NCBI GenBank assembly: GCA_963664845.1
Contig: OY761615.1
Coordinates: forward strand, 3,286,001-3,350,000
Source: CAIYTF01 sp963664845
GTDB taxonomy: Bacteria; Bacteroidota; Ignavibacteria; Ignavibacteriales; Ignavibacteriaceae
Direction: 5' to 3'
DNA length: 64,000 nucleotides
The translations under genes and the position numbers were made by a program. The notes beneath the pieces are model-generated. The model did no database searches, had not been told where the DNA came from, and saw only the letters and a list, made by a program, of their open reading frames with translations. Position 1 is the stretch's first letter, and every line of letters starts with the position of its first letter. Positions 1-10,312 of this stretch are shown here, one piece after another.

Positions 1-1968
1 GGTGACGTGATCCGGAAAGCCGTTCTTTCAACAGATGGCATTTCCATTGATGCGCTGCAAAAAAACATTGATGAAAAGCATGCCAAATACTTTTCACGTT
101 GGGATGCTGCATCGGACAGACCCGAGAAGGGGCATGACATTGATAATCCTTGGAAGAAAGAGATCGGCATTATTCTTGCCGCATACTATGAGAAGCGTCG
201 CAAAGAGGTGGAACTGAAAGCCGCGCAGGATTATGAACTTGAATACGATGCATGGAATAAACAGTACTTCGCTGAACAAAACACTTTTGCAGCACTGGAT
301 GCATACAGCAGGAACTTCGTTGAAGTTTATAACGGCGCCAAGAAGCGGGAATCCAAAGCGGAATTGGTGAAGCGCATTGAATATGAACTTCAGGAATTCT
401 CCACAATACAAAAGGAGTGGCCCAAGAGCGAAGTCCGGCTCGAAATGATCCGTGAACAGGAAGCGGGCAACATCGAAAAGCTAGCAAAAACAGAAGCGGA
501 ACTGAAGGATGCAGAGGCATATGCCAAACTGAAACAATCTGCTGAAAAATTTGCCAAAGTTGAGGCTTTGAAAAACGAACTTGAGAAAACGCAACAACGT
601 TTTGCCGCGCTGCAGATCATAAAAAAAGAAGACATCGTTACTGTTGAACAATGTGAGAGGGAGGCAGCGGTTAATAAGGGTAAGCTGGAGGCTCAAAAAC
701 TGAACGTGCGTATGACCGGGTTGAACGATACGGCATTTGCCGCCGGCTGGACAAAAGATACGTTGGAGACCAAAAATCTAAAGAAAGACGAGCAGAGCCG
801 TTCAGAATTTAGCGGCAGTTTCGCGTTTCGTACCGAAAACATCTTCGTCGAAGTGTTCTCCGGCAACGAAGCCGTGGAAACACTTATCGCGTCCATCAAA
901 AGCAATGAAACACGGATTGAAACTATTCTTGCATCCTGTCAGGTTGAAACAAAGGCAGCCTTGGCTGTAAAATATGATGCATTCATCGAAGCAGAGAGAG
1001 GACTAAAGGCTCTGGAGACCAGATTCAATGAGACGCTGGGTACTGAGGACTATGGCGTATTGCAAAAAGCTGCTGCTGCATTGGCGCAAAAACCATCACC
1101 CCGCGATAAGGAACTGATCCAGCAAGAGATAGCACTACTGCAAAAAGAGATCGGTGCCATCAGCGCTGATTGCAGATCATTGGAGCGCTCATTGAAACAG
1201 TGGCAGGAAAAGTACGGCTCTTTGGATAAGGTAAATGATTTTCTCGGCGACAAGAAGAGCGAACTTAAAACAATAAAACAGGAATTGGAAAGCTTCCCGC
1301 CGCTTCCCCCGGAGTTTGAAAATGCCGGAATGTTCATTGCACATTATGAAGAAAACAGCAAAACGCGCGATGAGGTGCTGTCAAAACTGAATCAGCTAAA
1401 AATAGTTCATGCCTCGCTCGATGCGGGAAAGCCGGAATATTCCGTTGAAGATCTGACTGCTGAGTTGCAGGAAGCAATTGTGGCATATGACCGCGTGAAA
1501 AAAGATGCGGCTGCCCTCGTACTTATACGGGAGGAACTGCTCAGTATTCGCAAGCAGTTGGATGGCAACACGTTTGAACCATTACAGAGATCAATATCGA
1601 AATACATAAGCCGGTTAACTCTGGACAAGTATGCGGTGCCTGCACTTGACGAGTATCTTCCTTCAAAAATTCAGGGCAGTGATGGAGCGTTGGCTGTTTC
1701 GCTGCTTTCAGCCGGAACTCTGGATGCGCTTGCCCTCTCAGTGCGCCTTGCCATGGCTGAAGAACTGCTTGCCGCACGCGAAGGATTTGTCATCATGGAT
1801 GACCCGCTCATTAATCTCGATCCCGCAAGAAAGAAAGCCTCTGCAGAAACGATCCGGAAGTTTGCTGAAGAAGGCAGGCAGGTTGTGGTATTCACCTGTG
1901 AACCGGCACATGCCGAATTGTTCGGGGTTGAAGTGATGAAGTTGAGCGGGAGAACATTAGCTGTTTAA
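1..1968 (+). CDS. SMC/SbcC-like ATPase, C-terminal part (5' truncated by window)
   Basis: The frame is open to the left edge, so the gene starts upstream; the GTG at position 7 need not be the start. About 650 residues are visible. Most is Glu/Lys/Ala-rich heptad-like sequence, consistent with a long coiled coil. The end carries the C-terminal half of an ABC-type ATPase head: a signature-like LSAGTLDALALSVRLA followed by Walker B FVIMDDPLINLD. The Walker A motif must lie upstream of the window. This arrangement is that of Rad50/SbcC/YhaN-type DNA-end-processing or structural maintenance ATPases, usually partnered by an SbcD/YhaO-like nuclease, which cannot be seen here. A YhaN-like assignment fits best, but the exact subfamily is inference. 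A hairpin lies just after the stop. Confidence 0.75.
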   Translation, partial: GDVIRKAVLSTDGISIDALQKNIDEKHAKYFSRWDAASDRPEKGHDIDNPWKKEIGIILAAYYEKRRKEVELKAAQDYELEYDAWNKQYFAEQNTFAALDAYSRNFVEVYNGAKKRESKAELVKRIEYELQEFSTIQKEWPKSEVRLEMIREQEAGNIEKLAKTEAELKDAEAYAKLKQSAEKFAKVEALKNELEKTQQRFAALQIIKKEDIVTVEQCEREAAVNKGKLEAQKLNVRMTGLNDTAFAAGWTKDTLETKNLKKDEQSRSEFSGSFAFRTENIFVEVFSGNEAVETLIASIKSNETRIETILASCQVETKAALAVKYDAFIEAERGLKALETRFNETLGTEDYGVLQKAAAALAQKPSPRDKELIQQEIALLQKEIGAISADCRSLERSLKQWQEKYGSLDKVNDFLGDKKSELKTIKQELESFPPLPPEFENAGMFIAHYEENSKTRDEVLSKLNQLKIVHASLDAGKPEYSVEDLTAELQEAIVAYDRVKKDAAALVLIREELLSIRKQLDGNTFEPLQRSISKYISRLTLDKYAVPALDEYLPSKIQGSDGALAVSLLSAGTLDALALSVRLAMAEELLAAREGFVIMDDPLINLDPARKKASAETIRKFAEEGRQVVVFTCEPAHAELFGVEVMKLSGRTLAV

Positions 1969-1978
1969 CAGCCTGTGA

Positions 1979-2015
1979 TAAAAAAAATCGTTGAGCGTAT
2001 CACACGCTCAACGAT
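1979..2015 (-). terminator. Rho-independent terminator of the M6 protease gene
   Basis: A perfect 12-bp inverted repeat (1987-1998 with 2004-2015, 5-nt loop) is flanked at 1979-1986 by an A-run, which reads as a U-run on the minus strand. It lies about 100 bp beyond the minus-strand M6 protease stop. The same stem may also stop transcription of the convergent ATPase gene. Confidence 0.75.
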
Positions 2016-2113
2016 CTAAGATAAATAGAGATGGTTCCTGATTTTTTCTCTGAGAAATCTCACGAATCAGTTTAATCCTGAGACGACCGGAATCCCGTTG
2101 TGCGAAGTGGTTA

Positions 2114-4801
2114 TTATTTTATAAAAAGCATCTTATGCGCTGCTTTAAAGGTACCGGCTTCAATTTGATAGAAATATATTCCGCTGGCAAGCTGCCTGTT
2201 CAATGTGTTCGGATCAAAAACAGCCTGATAGGTTCCGGCGGCCTTTTCCTCATTCACCAAACTTGCAATTTTATTTCCAAGGATGTCGTAAACGGTAAGG
2301 GATACATTGCTCCGGGCTGGGATTGAGTAGCGAATTACCGTTGAGGGATTGAAAGGATTGGGGTAATTCTCAAAAAGCCGGAAATTCAACGAAGCAGCTT
2401 TTTCGCCCTTAACGTCACTGATGCCATCAAACCAATTGAAAACCATCCGCATGAATTTATCGCGCGATAGCGTTGACTCATTGTTGTTCATGCTCTCAAA
2501 CCCAAAACCCATGAAAAATATTTTGGAACCCGAGGGTTTTTGTATCCAGCCGCCTGCACCGTCAGTGCCATCTGCCTTATAGCTAAACGATAAATGGAAC
2601 TGCCCATTGGAAGAAATGACATCGGTTGATTTTTCGTTCACGGCACCGTTGGTGCCGTTGATCCTGATCACGGTGGCCGGTTGACCAAGGAAATCGGAAC
2701 TTTTACCGTATGCTTTTTGCGTCAGAATGTTGTTGCTCTTAACCCAACTGATACCCAGTTCGTTGGCAAGAAAATCAGGATATTTCTTGCTGAGGTATTC
2801 TGCCATATTCTGACCGCTTAGGAATAAATGACCGCCATTATGGATAAATGCCGTCAGTGAGTCTATTTCTGCTGAAGTGAAGATGGTATCAGTGGCCTGG
2901 CCGCTGAAGTATACTGCAACTTTACGTCGCGATAGCAGAGCTGCGGGGCGGTTCATCACCTGTTCATTTCCAATTGCACCGGCGGTCAGCGATGAATCAT
3001 AAAACTTTATAAGGTCTGGCCGTTCCCCTTTGGAAATGACTACGACAGGAGGAATGCCAAGTGTTACCTGCTGACTGTCGGAAATCACACCACCTTCACT
3101 TGAGATGGTATATTTCAGTTGAACGGTCTTGGGGATGAATGTCTCCTGTACTTTAAACGCTCCGTTCATAGTAAATGTCTTTTGACCTAATCCGCCAATT
3201 GAATCAGTAACAGATGATTTCAAAATTTCAATTCCGGGGTCGGCAATTGAAAAACTCACTGTAGACTGAGCTGATGCTGCGGGGCTGTTGTTGGTGACCG
3301 TTATTGCAACGTCCGCTGTTTCACCGGGTTCAACTCTGCCGTTTTCTGCAACAACTTCTTTGCAGGATACTGAATTGAACTTGATATACGGAAGTGTGCC
3401 AATATCAATATCGGCAAACATGCTTTGACCGCTCTGCTGAATGTTGCGAATGGAAACATAGGTTGGTCCACCCGAATAGGAATTGGAGTTGGGCACCGAT
3501 AAATAATCAAAGGTAGTATTGCTCGAAGTGCCGGGGAAGATATCTCCGCCGTCGCCGCGGTTTGCTGCTGTATTTAAATCATTTCTCCCGTCTGCCTGCA
3601 TTAACCCAACCAACGGATGGTTCTCATCGGTGTTTGTACTCTTTGCATCATCAATATGAAATATCAGCAGCCCTGAGCCGGGGAGATTCTTATCAAAACC
3701 GGTCTTTTGTCTGTTCTCAATCAGAAAATATTCCAACGATCCGGTGGTGTTTTTCTTCCAAAGTTTATACATGACCGGGTTGGTCCCGGCATCGGTAACT
3801 TCAAACTGTTTTTGAAAAGAGGTTATTTGTGTGGGAGTGACCCATCCGAGTTTTTGTTTGCACCATGCACTCATATGTGTGGGGGTTTCCGGACTCGAAC
3901 CGTTTCCACCCCAGCTTCCGGATGCCATCAGGCACCATTGCCCAATGCCCTCTGAGGAATTATCCGTATCATATAAATCCGGAAGACCGAATGTATGCCC
4001 GAATTCATGCGCGAAAACTCCAATTTCAGACATTCCGCCACTGGTATTACTGGTGCCTTTCAATTCAGGTTCGAGCGCATAAAGTCCGTCAATAAGAACT
4101 TTTTTACCTGATACCGGATCAATGTCGTTGGTGGTATACGGTTGATTGCCCGTAACCACACCGAACGTCCATTTATGAGACCAGATGTTGACTGCTCCCG
4201 CTGCGGCATCACCACCGGGATGAATACCCGCAATAAAGGCTATACGCGGATTTCCTGAGCCGTCATAGTATTGGATATAGTCAGCATAATTTACTGCTGC
4301 ATCTGCAGCTTGCACAAGGTCGTACATAAATTGCGGTCCGCCCGAAGCTGAAAGCCCTTTTGTTGTTCCAACGTATGAGTTCATCGTGCCCGCAACCGGG
4401 GTCCAGCCTTTGCATGTTCCAATTACATGAAGCTGATTATAGGAAGTCTCTTCGTAATATTGAGTGATGGTGCCTGTTGCATTAGGCCCGTCGAATAAAT
4501 GAGTCTGAAAACTTGCAGCCGGATAAAGTGTGGTTGCGTCGGAATATTGTCCCATGAGCACCAACACGCGAACAGTATCTTTGGTGATCACGCCTCTGGG
4601 AATAAGCCCCTTGGTCATTTCTTCACGCAGTTTTGCACGCGCTTTAAATTTCTCCGCGAAATATCCCTCTGGATAGGACTTTTCTATTTCCTTTTTAAGT
4701 TCCTGAAAATTTGGCGGTAATGCCACTCCTTTTTTGGGCGGCTCGATTGCATGCAGCAGCGTAGTGCCTGCGAATAAAAAGAAGATAAACACAAATCTCA
4801 T
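2114..4801 (-). CDS. Secreted M6-family metalloprotease with T9SS sorting domain
   Basis: An 895-aa exported protease. The start at 4801 (MRFVFIF) is preferred over an in-frame TTG at 4816 because an AAAGGA Shine-Dalgarno sits between the two. A signal peptide ends near LLHA. The zinc site HEFGHTFGLPDLYD at about residues 264-277 is the HExxHxxGxxD pattern of M6 (immune inhibitor A-like) peptidases. The region after the catalytic domain resembles Ig-like or CARDB-type modules. The last ~80 residues form a T9SS type A sorting domain (ENYPNPFNPSTVIRYSIP, then GIYFYQIEAG, ending KMLFIK). Predicted role: extracellular or cell-surface protein degradation after T9SS export. It is followed by a strong terminator, so it is probably a single-gene unit. 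Confidence 0.9.
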   Translation of the reverse strand: MRFVFIFFLFAGTTLLHAIEPPKKGVALPPNFQELKKEIEKSYPEGYFAEKFKARAKLREEMTKGLIPRGVITKDTVRVLVLMGQYSDATTLYPAASFQTHLFDGPNATGTITQYYEETSYNQLHVIGTCKGWTPVAGTMNSYVGTTKGLSASGGPQFMYDLVQAADAAVNYADYIQYYDGSGNPRIAFIAGIHPGGDAAAGAVNIWSHKWTFGVVTGNQPYTTNDIDPVSGKKVLIDGLYALEPELKGTSNTSGGMSEIGVFAHEFGHTFGLPDLYDTDNSSEGIGQWCLMASGSWGGNGSSPETPTHMSAWCKQKLGWVTPTQITSFQKQFEVTDAGTNPVMYKLWKKNTTGSLEYFLIENRQKTGFDKNLPGSGLLIFHIDDAKSTNTDENHPLVGLMQADGRNDLNTAANRGDGGDIFPGTSSNTTFDYLSVPNSNSYSGGPTYVSIRNIQQSGQSMFADIDIGTLPYIKFNSVSCKEVVAENGRVEPGETADVAITVTNNSPAASAQSTVSFSIADPGIEILKSSVTDSIGGLGQKTFTMNGAFKVQETFIPKTVQLKYTISSEGGVISDSQQVTLGIPPVVVISKGERPDLIKFYDSSLTAGAIGNEQVMNRPAALLSRRKVAVYFSGQATDTIFTSAEIDSLTAFIHNGGHLFLSGQNMAEYLSKKYPDFLANELGISWVKSNNILTQKAYGKSSDFLGQPATVIRINGTNGAVNEKSTDVISSNGQFHLSFSYKADGTDGAGGWIQKPSGSKIFFMGFGFESMNNNESTLSRDKFMRMVFNWFDGISDVKGEKAASLNFRLFENYPNPFNPSTVIRYSIPARSNVSLTVYDILGNKIASLVNEEKAAGTYQAVFDPNTLNRQLASGIYFYQIEAGTFKAAHKMLFIK

Positions 4802-4860
4802 AATTTGTCCTTTCAATAAATAATTTTGTAATACGTTGTCCCAATAAACTGATTTACCAG

Positions 4861-5019
4861 CTCATGTTACTCAAACTCAGAGATTGAATAGCCGCGAGTT
4901 TCAAACCGTGAGATAAATGTACCATCTAAATATTGGTTTTAGCCACTAATAGAGCTAAGGTTTGCGGCTAAAGCCAGTTCATCGGGTGCAAGTCAATTGG
5001 AATTGTTGCGTACCATAAG
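4861..5019 (-). mobile_element. MITE-like element, degenerate copy 1
   Basis: This segment is an inverted relative of 44143-44330: both share TCAAACTCAGAGATTGAATA-like sequence, TTAGCCACTAATAGAGC, GGCTAAAGCCA and AAGTCAATTGGAAT in the same order. Copy 1 lacks a 28-nt palindromic block present in copy 2. One terminus is intact (CTCATGTTAC) and the other is mutated (ACCATAAG instead of ACATGAG). No target duplication is visible, as expected for an old copy. No coding capacity was found. Confidence 0.7.
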
Positions 5020-5146
5020 CTACTAATGCACCTGGCTTAATCTGTTCTACTAAAGTCTCTGAAAATAAACGCGAAAGCATAACGTAACAGTGCTTCCAAA
5101 ACCTGAAAATTCTACGTTGAATACTGCAGAATCTTTCGTGCCTGGA

Positions 5147-5189
5147 GTAAAAACAGAGCCATGGTAAATAGCGTAATCCACATGGCTCT
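5147..5189 (-). terminator. Terminator of the S8 protease gene
   Basis: A 9-bp stem (AGAGCCATG at 5155-5163 with CATGGCTCT at 5181-5189) is followed on the minus strand by a short U-run (complement of 5147-5153). It is placed just downstream of the S8 protease stop. Confidence 0.65.
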
Positions 5190-5245
5190 TAAAAAAACAG
5201 ACTGCAGGCGATGTCGCCGGCCGCTTATCAGCCAGCGCGTCGGAT

Positions 5246-8200
5246 TTACTTCACCAACATGAGCTTTTTAACTGAAGTAAAGTCCGGTGTTTTTAACTGA
5301 TAAAAATAAACTCCGGAAGGAAATGCTGACGCATTCCAAACCTTCTCATGAACTCCCGTATCCTGCATGCCGTCAAGCAGTGTTGCTATTCTTTGGCCCA
5401 ATTGATTATAAACGACCAAACTCACCTGTGACCGCGAGGCAAGACTGAAGCGGATGACAGTGCTGGGGTTGAACGGATTGGGATAATTTTGAAACAGTTC
5501 ATACGAATATGATTTCAGGTTATCTTTAACATCGCTCGGTGAAGCAATAGAAAAAGCTGCTGCACTTTGTGCAAACGTTGCAGTGTTTGATCCATCGCTG
5601 ATACGTATCAATGCCTGGTTGGTTGGCGTGTTGGGCACCGTCCATACATAGGTGGCCGGTGATGCCGGAATATTTGCGACTACCGCAATCCAGGTAGTAC
5701 CGTTGTCGGTACTGTAATCAATTTTCACGGTTGCAATTTGAGCGCTTGACCAGGTAATGTTTTGCTGGGTACCAATGGTCCATTTTTCACCGCCGGCAGG
5801 AGCTGCCAACGTTAAGGTCTGTGTTGCTCCGGTTGGAATTTTCCGCAACAGCATGCCGCCGCTGCCCCCGATGATCCCGTTAACCCCGCCATTGGCGAGA
5901 CGAATGTAATACGGAATTCCACTGGCCGTCGCGGGAAGTGATTCGGCAGTCCAGTTCGTACCATTGTTGGTGGACTTATAGAGACCGGTTGAAGTTGCCG
6001 CGTAAGCTGTTGAAGTTCCCTGTATGTAATCAAGCCCTGTAGCGGCACCAATAGTGGTGGCAAGCGAGGTATAGCTCGTTCCGCCGTTGGTGGTTTTATT
6101 TAAATAGTTTGCTACACTGGGGAATCCGACCAATCCGTTTCCCGTTGCTGAACTGAAGGCCATTGTTCCGCTTCCCTGTTGTGTTGTGGTAACCGTTGTC
6201 CATGGGCCATCGGGACCGGTAGTTGAACGAAGTACTTTATTGGCCCCCGATGTTGTGCTTGAATTAACACCAAACCAGATAGTGCTGCCTACCTGATACC
6301 AGGAATTGTTCAAGCCATAAAGCGTTGAAGCCGCTGTTGGCAGATTGGAACAGACTGTCCAGGTTAATCCGGCATCGGACGATTTTACAATGTGAAATTT
6401 TCCGCCTATTGGATCACTTAAGGCCCAGAGATTATTTGCATCTGTTTTTGCAAGCGCGTCAAACCAGGCACCGGAGGCTGTGTAAACCTGATTCCATGTG
6501 GTGCCGCCATCTGTTGTTCTGAGTATCTGACCGCTGCCGGAAGCAGGACCTGTTGCCACAAGCGCGGTCTGATCGGAAAGCCCGACGATTGAATAGGATC
6601 CATAACCCACAAAACCTGCGCTTTGGAAAGTCAAACCACCGTCGGTGGAGCGTTTCACATAACCGCTGTCTGTTGAAATCCAGATCACGTCGGAACTGGC
6701 ATAATCAACACCCCATATGCTGGCGGTTGTGCCGCTAATGACACTCTGCCAGGAATATGCAGGGTTGACAATGGCTGAGATATATTCATAGTCCGAATAG
6801 CTTCCGCAGGTGTAGGTAAGAAGAAAGCCGGCGGTGGCATTTGAACCTGCTGTGGCCGATACCGTAAAGCTTAAGGGCTGAGTGTTGTTGTCGCAACTGT
6901 CGCTCATGTTTAGTGCAGGGGTCACATAAGTCCCGTTTACAACAGTCGCGTTTGAAGTTAGGGAAGTCAGGCTGACAGTGAAACCGGAATTTGCGTTCAG
7001 TATATTTCTGAATTTCATTCGCAGGGAAACAGTTTCACCCGGCTGAAATACACCATCACCATTTCCCAAATCGGCATCGGTGAATTGTATATTATATTCA
7101 CGGAGGGAGATAGCGGAGCTTGAATTCACTGCTGAAGCTGCATTGATCCGGCCTCTTCCCATCATGTGGATATAGGATGGATTCAAATAATCAACATTGT
7201 CTGCGGTCGCGCGGATCTGTTCAGCAATCTGGGATGCGGTATAGGACGGGAATCTGGATTTTACCAGGCCGGCAAGGCCAGCCACCATTGGTGAAGCCAT
7301 GGAGGTACCGCTTAAATAGGCATAGGTGTTGGTCATCCAGGTGTTGTAAATATCATCTCCGGGAGCCGAGACGTCCAAACGGTAACCGTAGTTTGAATAG
7401 GAAGAGCGTTTATCGCTTGTGCCTGTTGCCCCAACCGAGAGTGTTCCCTGATAGGCAGAAGGGTAGTGAGGTGCCGAGGTATTATTGTTGCCGGCTGCGC
7501 AAACTACAAGCACGTTTTTCGAGATCGCATAGTCTATGATCTGTTTTGCATAAAGAGAATAGGTGGTGCCTCCCCAGCTGCAGTTGATGATCTTGGCTCC
7601 GTTATCAACTGCATAGACGATTCCTTCGTAACCATAGTAGATGAGTGCATCACCTGTGGAAGACCTTACATCGTTGCGTGCAGTCTTCACTGCCATTATT
7701 TTGCACTTATAACCCATACCGGCAACGCCAACTCCATTGTTGGTTACGGCATCGGCAATTCCTGCAACGTTAGTGCCGTGGTCTGCTTTGTCTTCAGTCG
7801 GGTTACTGTCCGCAGTACCGGCGGCTCCGCCGAAATCCCAGCCAATAGTATCGTCTATGTATCCGTTGCCATCATCATCAATGCCGTTGCCGGCAATTTC
7901 TTTCCAGTTATGCCAGATGTTGCCATTAAGATCGGGGTGATCCCACTGCACGCCGGTATCAACAATGCCGATAACAACGCTGGTGTCTCCCTGTGTTGTT
8001 GCCCATGCAGCTTCGGCTGAAACCTGTGACAATCCCCACTGGTTGCTGAAAGACGGATCGTTGGGAACGAAAGAGGTTTGATAGAGAAACCGGGGTTCTG
8101 CCCACTCTACCTCACCGGATGACTTGATATTCTCTGCGACGGTATAGGGGCTGACATCAGAGGAAAATTCGATTTCATACAGTTTGTCCAATCCGGATGC

Positions 8201-8440
8201 GGACTTTTCCTGTGAGGAAAAAAGACGGGTGGTGGAAATTTCACCAAGGCCCTGCATCTTTGAAAACAGAGCGCCCGGCAAAGTTGGCCGTGCACTCTTA
8301 TCGGCAAGCGGTTGCTTCATTTTTACTATGACCGTGTTGGAAACCAGCCAGCCACCATCCTTGGTTGCAATGGCTCTTTTTTGAATTGTTCCACCGAGTG
8401 CCACCATGCTCAGCAGAGCGAAGAGAAGAAGTTTTTTCAT
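5246..8440 (-). CDS. Secreted S8 (subtilisin-like) serine protease with T9SS sorting domain
   Basis: A 1064-aa exported subtilase with a GAGGT Shine-Dalgarno before the ATG. Order: signal peptide (MKKLLLFALLSMVALGG); an inhibitor-like propeptide to about residue 125; a peptidase S8 domain with the triad Asp in GIVDTGVQWDHPD (about 160), His in DHGTNVAGIAD (about 222) and Ser in SGTSMASPMVAG (about 378); a middle region with repeated STDGG/TTDGGTTW motifs typical of BNR/YCF48-like beta-propellers; one GGEKWTIGTQQNITW module near residue 890; and a T9SS type A domain (QNYPNPFNPSTVIRFSL, GVYFYQL, ending KKLMLVK). All catalytic residues are present. Predicted role: extracellular protein degradation. 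The same GGEKW module occurs in the beta-helix protein at 22531-26292. Confidence 0.93.
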   Translation of the reverse strand: MKKLLLFALLSMVALGGTIQKRAIATKDGGWLVSNTVIVKMKQPLADKSARPTLPGALFSKMQGLGEISTTRLFSSQEKSASGLDKLYEIEFSSDVSPYTVAENIKSSGEVEWAEPRFLYQTSFVPNDPSFSNQWGLSQVSAEAAWATTQGDTSVVIGIVDTGVQWDHPDLNGNIWHNWKEIAGNGIDDDGNGYIDDTIGWDFGGAAGTADSNPTEDKADHGTNVAGIADAVTNNGVGVAGMGYKCKIMAVKTARNDVRSSTGDALIYYGYEGIVYAVDNGAKIINCSWGGTTYSLYAKQIIDYAISKNVLVVCAAGNNNTSAPHYPSAYQGTLSVGATGTSDKRSSYSNYGYRLDVSAPGDDIYNTWMTNTYAYLSGTSMASPMVAGLAGLVKSRFPSYTASQIAEQIRATADNVDYLNPSYIHMMGRGRINAASAVNSSSAISLREYNIQFTDADLGNGDGVFQPGETVSLRMKFRNILNANSGFTVSLTSLTSNATVVNGTYVTPALNMSDSCDNNTQPLSFTVSATAGSNATAGFLLTYTCGSYSDYEYISAIVNPAYSWQSVISGTTASIWGVDYASSDVIWISTDSGYVKRSTDGGLTFQSAGFVGYGSYSIVGLSDQTALVATGPASGSGQILRTTDGGTTWNQVYTASGAWFDALAKTDANNLWALSDPIGGKFHIVKSSDAGLTWTVCSNLPTAASTLYGLNNSWYQVGSTIWFGVNSSTTSGANKVLRSTTGPDGPWTTVTTTQQGSGTMAFSSATGNGLVGFPSVANYLNKTTNGGTSYTSLATTIGAATGLDYIQGTSTAYAATSTGLYKSTNNGTNWTAESLPATASGIPYYIRLANGGVNGIIGGSGGMLLRKIPTGATQTLTLAAPAGGEKWTIGTQQNITWSSAQIATVKIDYSTDNGTTWIAVVANIPASPATYVWTVPNTPTNQALIRISDGSNTATFAQSAAAFSIASPSDVKDNLKSYSYELFQNYPNPFNPSTVIRFSLASRSQVSLVVYNQLGQRIATLLDGMQDTGVHEKVWNASAFPSGVYFYQLKTPDFTSVKKLMLVK

Positions 8441-9232
8441 GTAAATACCTCGAACCGTTAAATGTATGAATGATTAAAATTACTGACCCGTGACAATAAG
8501 ATAAAAACGCTTTTCCCGGTGCCCGGGAAGTATATGGCTACTTAGTATTGACCTATAAGAGAACAATGACAGATAAAACCTGGGAAACCCTCGTTTAGTG
8601 CAAACACTGGTGGTGCTTCGCATGGAATTCCGTCGCAGGCACCCGATATAGTACTGGTTTGCGTGTATAATCTGCGTAGGGGAAAGTCATTTGAAAACCA
8701 AAAGAGCACCTGGGTCGCAGGGGCATAAATTGTTTTGGAAATACCAATGAAATATCGGTCCATTGTTTTTTGTATAGAAAATGTCACCCTTCGAAAAAAT
8801 CCGCCTGCCCAAGTATCTGGCGAGTATGCGTAATCTTCAAGATACTTTTTTTAATTTATTAAAAGATTTGCTTAAAGGCAACATGGGCGGGGTAATCTTA
8901 AAGTCTTAACTTCAGTCAAAAACCCGTTTTACCGGTCGCAGGGGTTGTGTGTGACTCTGAAAAAACTGAAACGGTAAATGGCATTCATTTGAAAGGATAT
9001 CCCGTTTTAACCACGAGAGAGTGGCCTGCAATTCCTACTGTTTTGCAAAATCACGGTCCATATCATTAACAACTGCCGGCTATGATATTCAATTATTCGC
9101 CTCGGACTGCCCCTCCGCTTCATTATTTTCATCCTAACCGGATTTCCCAATTTTTCGTATGTTTGATAGAGCAATTCCTGTTGCTCTCAGGCGCTGAACT
9201 GTTTTATGACATGCATGTAGAAATGAAGTTAC
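8441..9232. other. Intergenic region between S8 protease and AraC-type regulator
   Basis: 792 bp between divergent genes. A perfect small hairpin TTCCCGG-TGC-CCGGGAA lies at 8513-8529 close to the protease start. Short ORFs here lack a Shine-Dalgarno and recognisable composition. No RNA gene or repeat shared with other parts of the window was seen. Promoters for both flanking genes must lie here but could not be placed. Confidence 0.4.
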
Positions 9233-10312
9233 ATGGTAATCCAGATACTGAAAATTTCCTGTTACATCTCCATTTTCCAGATAGTTCTCATCTGCTTCTA
9301 TTTGTTTTTCAAAAAAGGGAATCATCTGCAAAACCGCAAGCTGCTTATCGCGCTGCTTCTGGTGTGGGCTGTCTTCATTTCCGGTTCATTCATTCTCATC
9401 AGTTCAAAGAAAAGCATATTGCTCTATGATGTGGGGCACCTGCTGAATCTTGCCATCTTTCTTGTTGCTCCTGTTCTCTATTTATATTTTAAAAGCCTTT
9501 TCAGTCCGGACTTCAGGCTCTCGCTTAAAGACCTTCTCCATGCCATTCCGTTCGCGGTGGTCTTCTTCGTCCTGGTCTACGAAATCCTTCTCCGGGGCAC
9601 TGTGAAATATGTTTTCTATCCCGAATCGGTCTTTGTTATTTCTCTTCTCCTGCTGCAGAATATTTGTTATTCGTTTCTCATCATGCGTCAGCTCGGAACG
9701 TTGCAGGGTGAAGACGTCGACAAATCGAAAGTGAAGTTGTACCGCTATTTTCTGGGCAGTGCTGCCACACTGTTCGCGTTTAAGCTGTTGATCTTTGTTT
9801 CCTGGAATGTTTTTCTGAACGTGGAAGTGTGTGTGTTCATTACAGGCATATTCTTCCTTGTGGCATTCATAATTATTAACTCACTGGTGCTTTTTTCGCT
9901 CAACAATCCGTCACTGTTGATCGGCGCATTCAGATATCAAAACTCCGGCATGAGCCGTGAAGAACTTGAGGAGAATCTGCGAAAGATCACCGCGCTGTTT
10001 GCCAACAGGCAGGTGTTCACCGATCCACTTATCTCACTCGAGCGTCTTTCTGCCAATCTGCAAATCTCTGACCGTGCTGTTTCGCAAACCATAAACAGAA
10101 TGTGCGGACTGAACTTTAACGATTTTGTCAATAAGTACCGGATAGAATACGCCATGGAACTCATTCGTGAGGACGAGTCCCGCAAAATTCTTGATATTGC
10201 CTATGAAACCGGCTTCAATTCCAAGACCACGTTCAACAGTTCCTTCAAAAAAATAACCGGACAAACTCCTTCCGCATACAAAAAATCCCTCCTCCGGACT
10301 GCCGCAGTTTGA
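9233..10312 (+). CDS. Membrane-anchored AraC-family transcriptional regulator
   Basis: A 359-aa protein. The first ~230 residues hold six or seven hydrophobic segments (for example LVWAVFISGSFILI and GIFFLVAFIIINSLVLF), so the N-terminal half is in the inner membrane. The last ~100 residues are an AraC-type double helix-turn-helix: SLERLSANLQISDRAVSQTIN, then ILDIAYETGFNSKTTFNSSFKKITGQTPSAYK, the canonical second HTH signature. This layout (7TM-like sensor plus AraC DNA-binding domain) is common in Bacteroidota. Ligand and targets are unknown. Its position between secreted protease genes and a beta-helix protein gene makes a role in their control possible, but that is inference. The start is the first ATG that keeps the first membrane helix. 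Confidence 0.85.
   Translation: MVIQILKISCYISIFQIVLICFYLFFKKGNHLQNRKLLIALLLVWAVFISGSFILISSKKSILLYDVGHLLNLAIFLVAPVLYLYFKSLFSPDFRLSLKDLLHAIPFAVVFFVLVYEILLRGTVKYVFYPESVFVISLLLLQNICYSFLIMRQLGTLQGEDVDKSKVKLYRYFLGSAATLFAFKLLIFVSWNVFLNVEVCVFITGIFFLVAFIIINSLVLFSLNNPSLLIGAFRYQNSGMSREELEENLRKITALFANRQVFTDPLISLERLSANLQISDRAVSQTINRMCGLNFNDFVNKYRIEYAMELIREDESRKILDIAYETGFNSKTTFNSSFKKITGQTPSAYKKSLLRTAAV

Noticed and set aside
3885..3912. GGACTCGAACC string resembling a tRNA T-arm
   Set aside because: It is inside the M6 protease coding region and no acceptor, D or anticodon stems can be formed around it.
7466..8020. 184-codon open frame on the plus strand
   Set aside because: It is antisense to the catalytic domain of the S8 protease, which has all family motifs; the frame has no start signal or family pattern.
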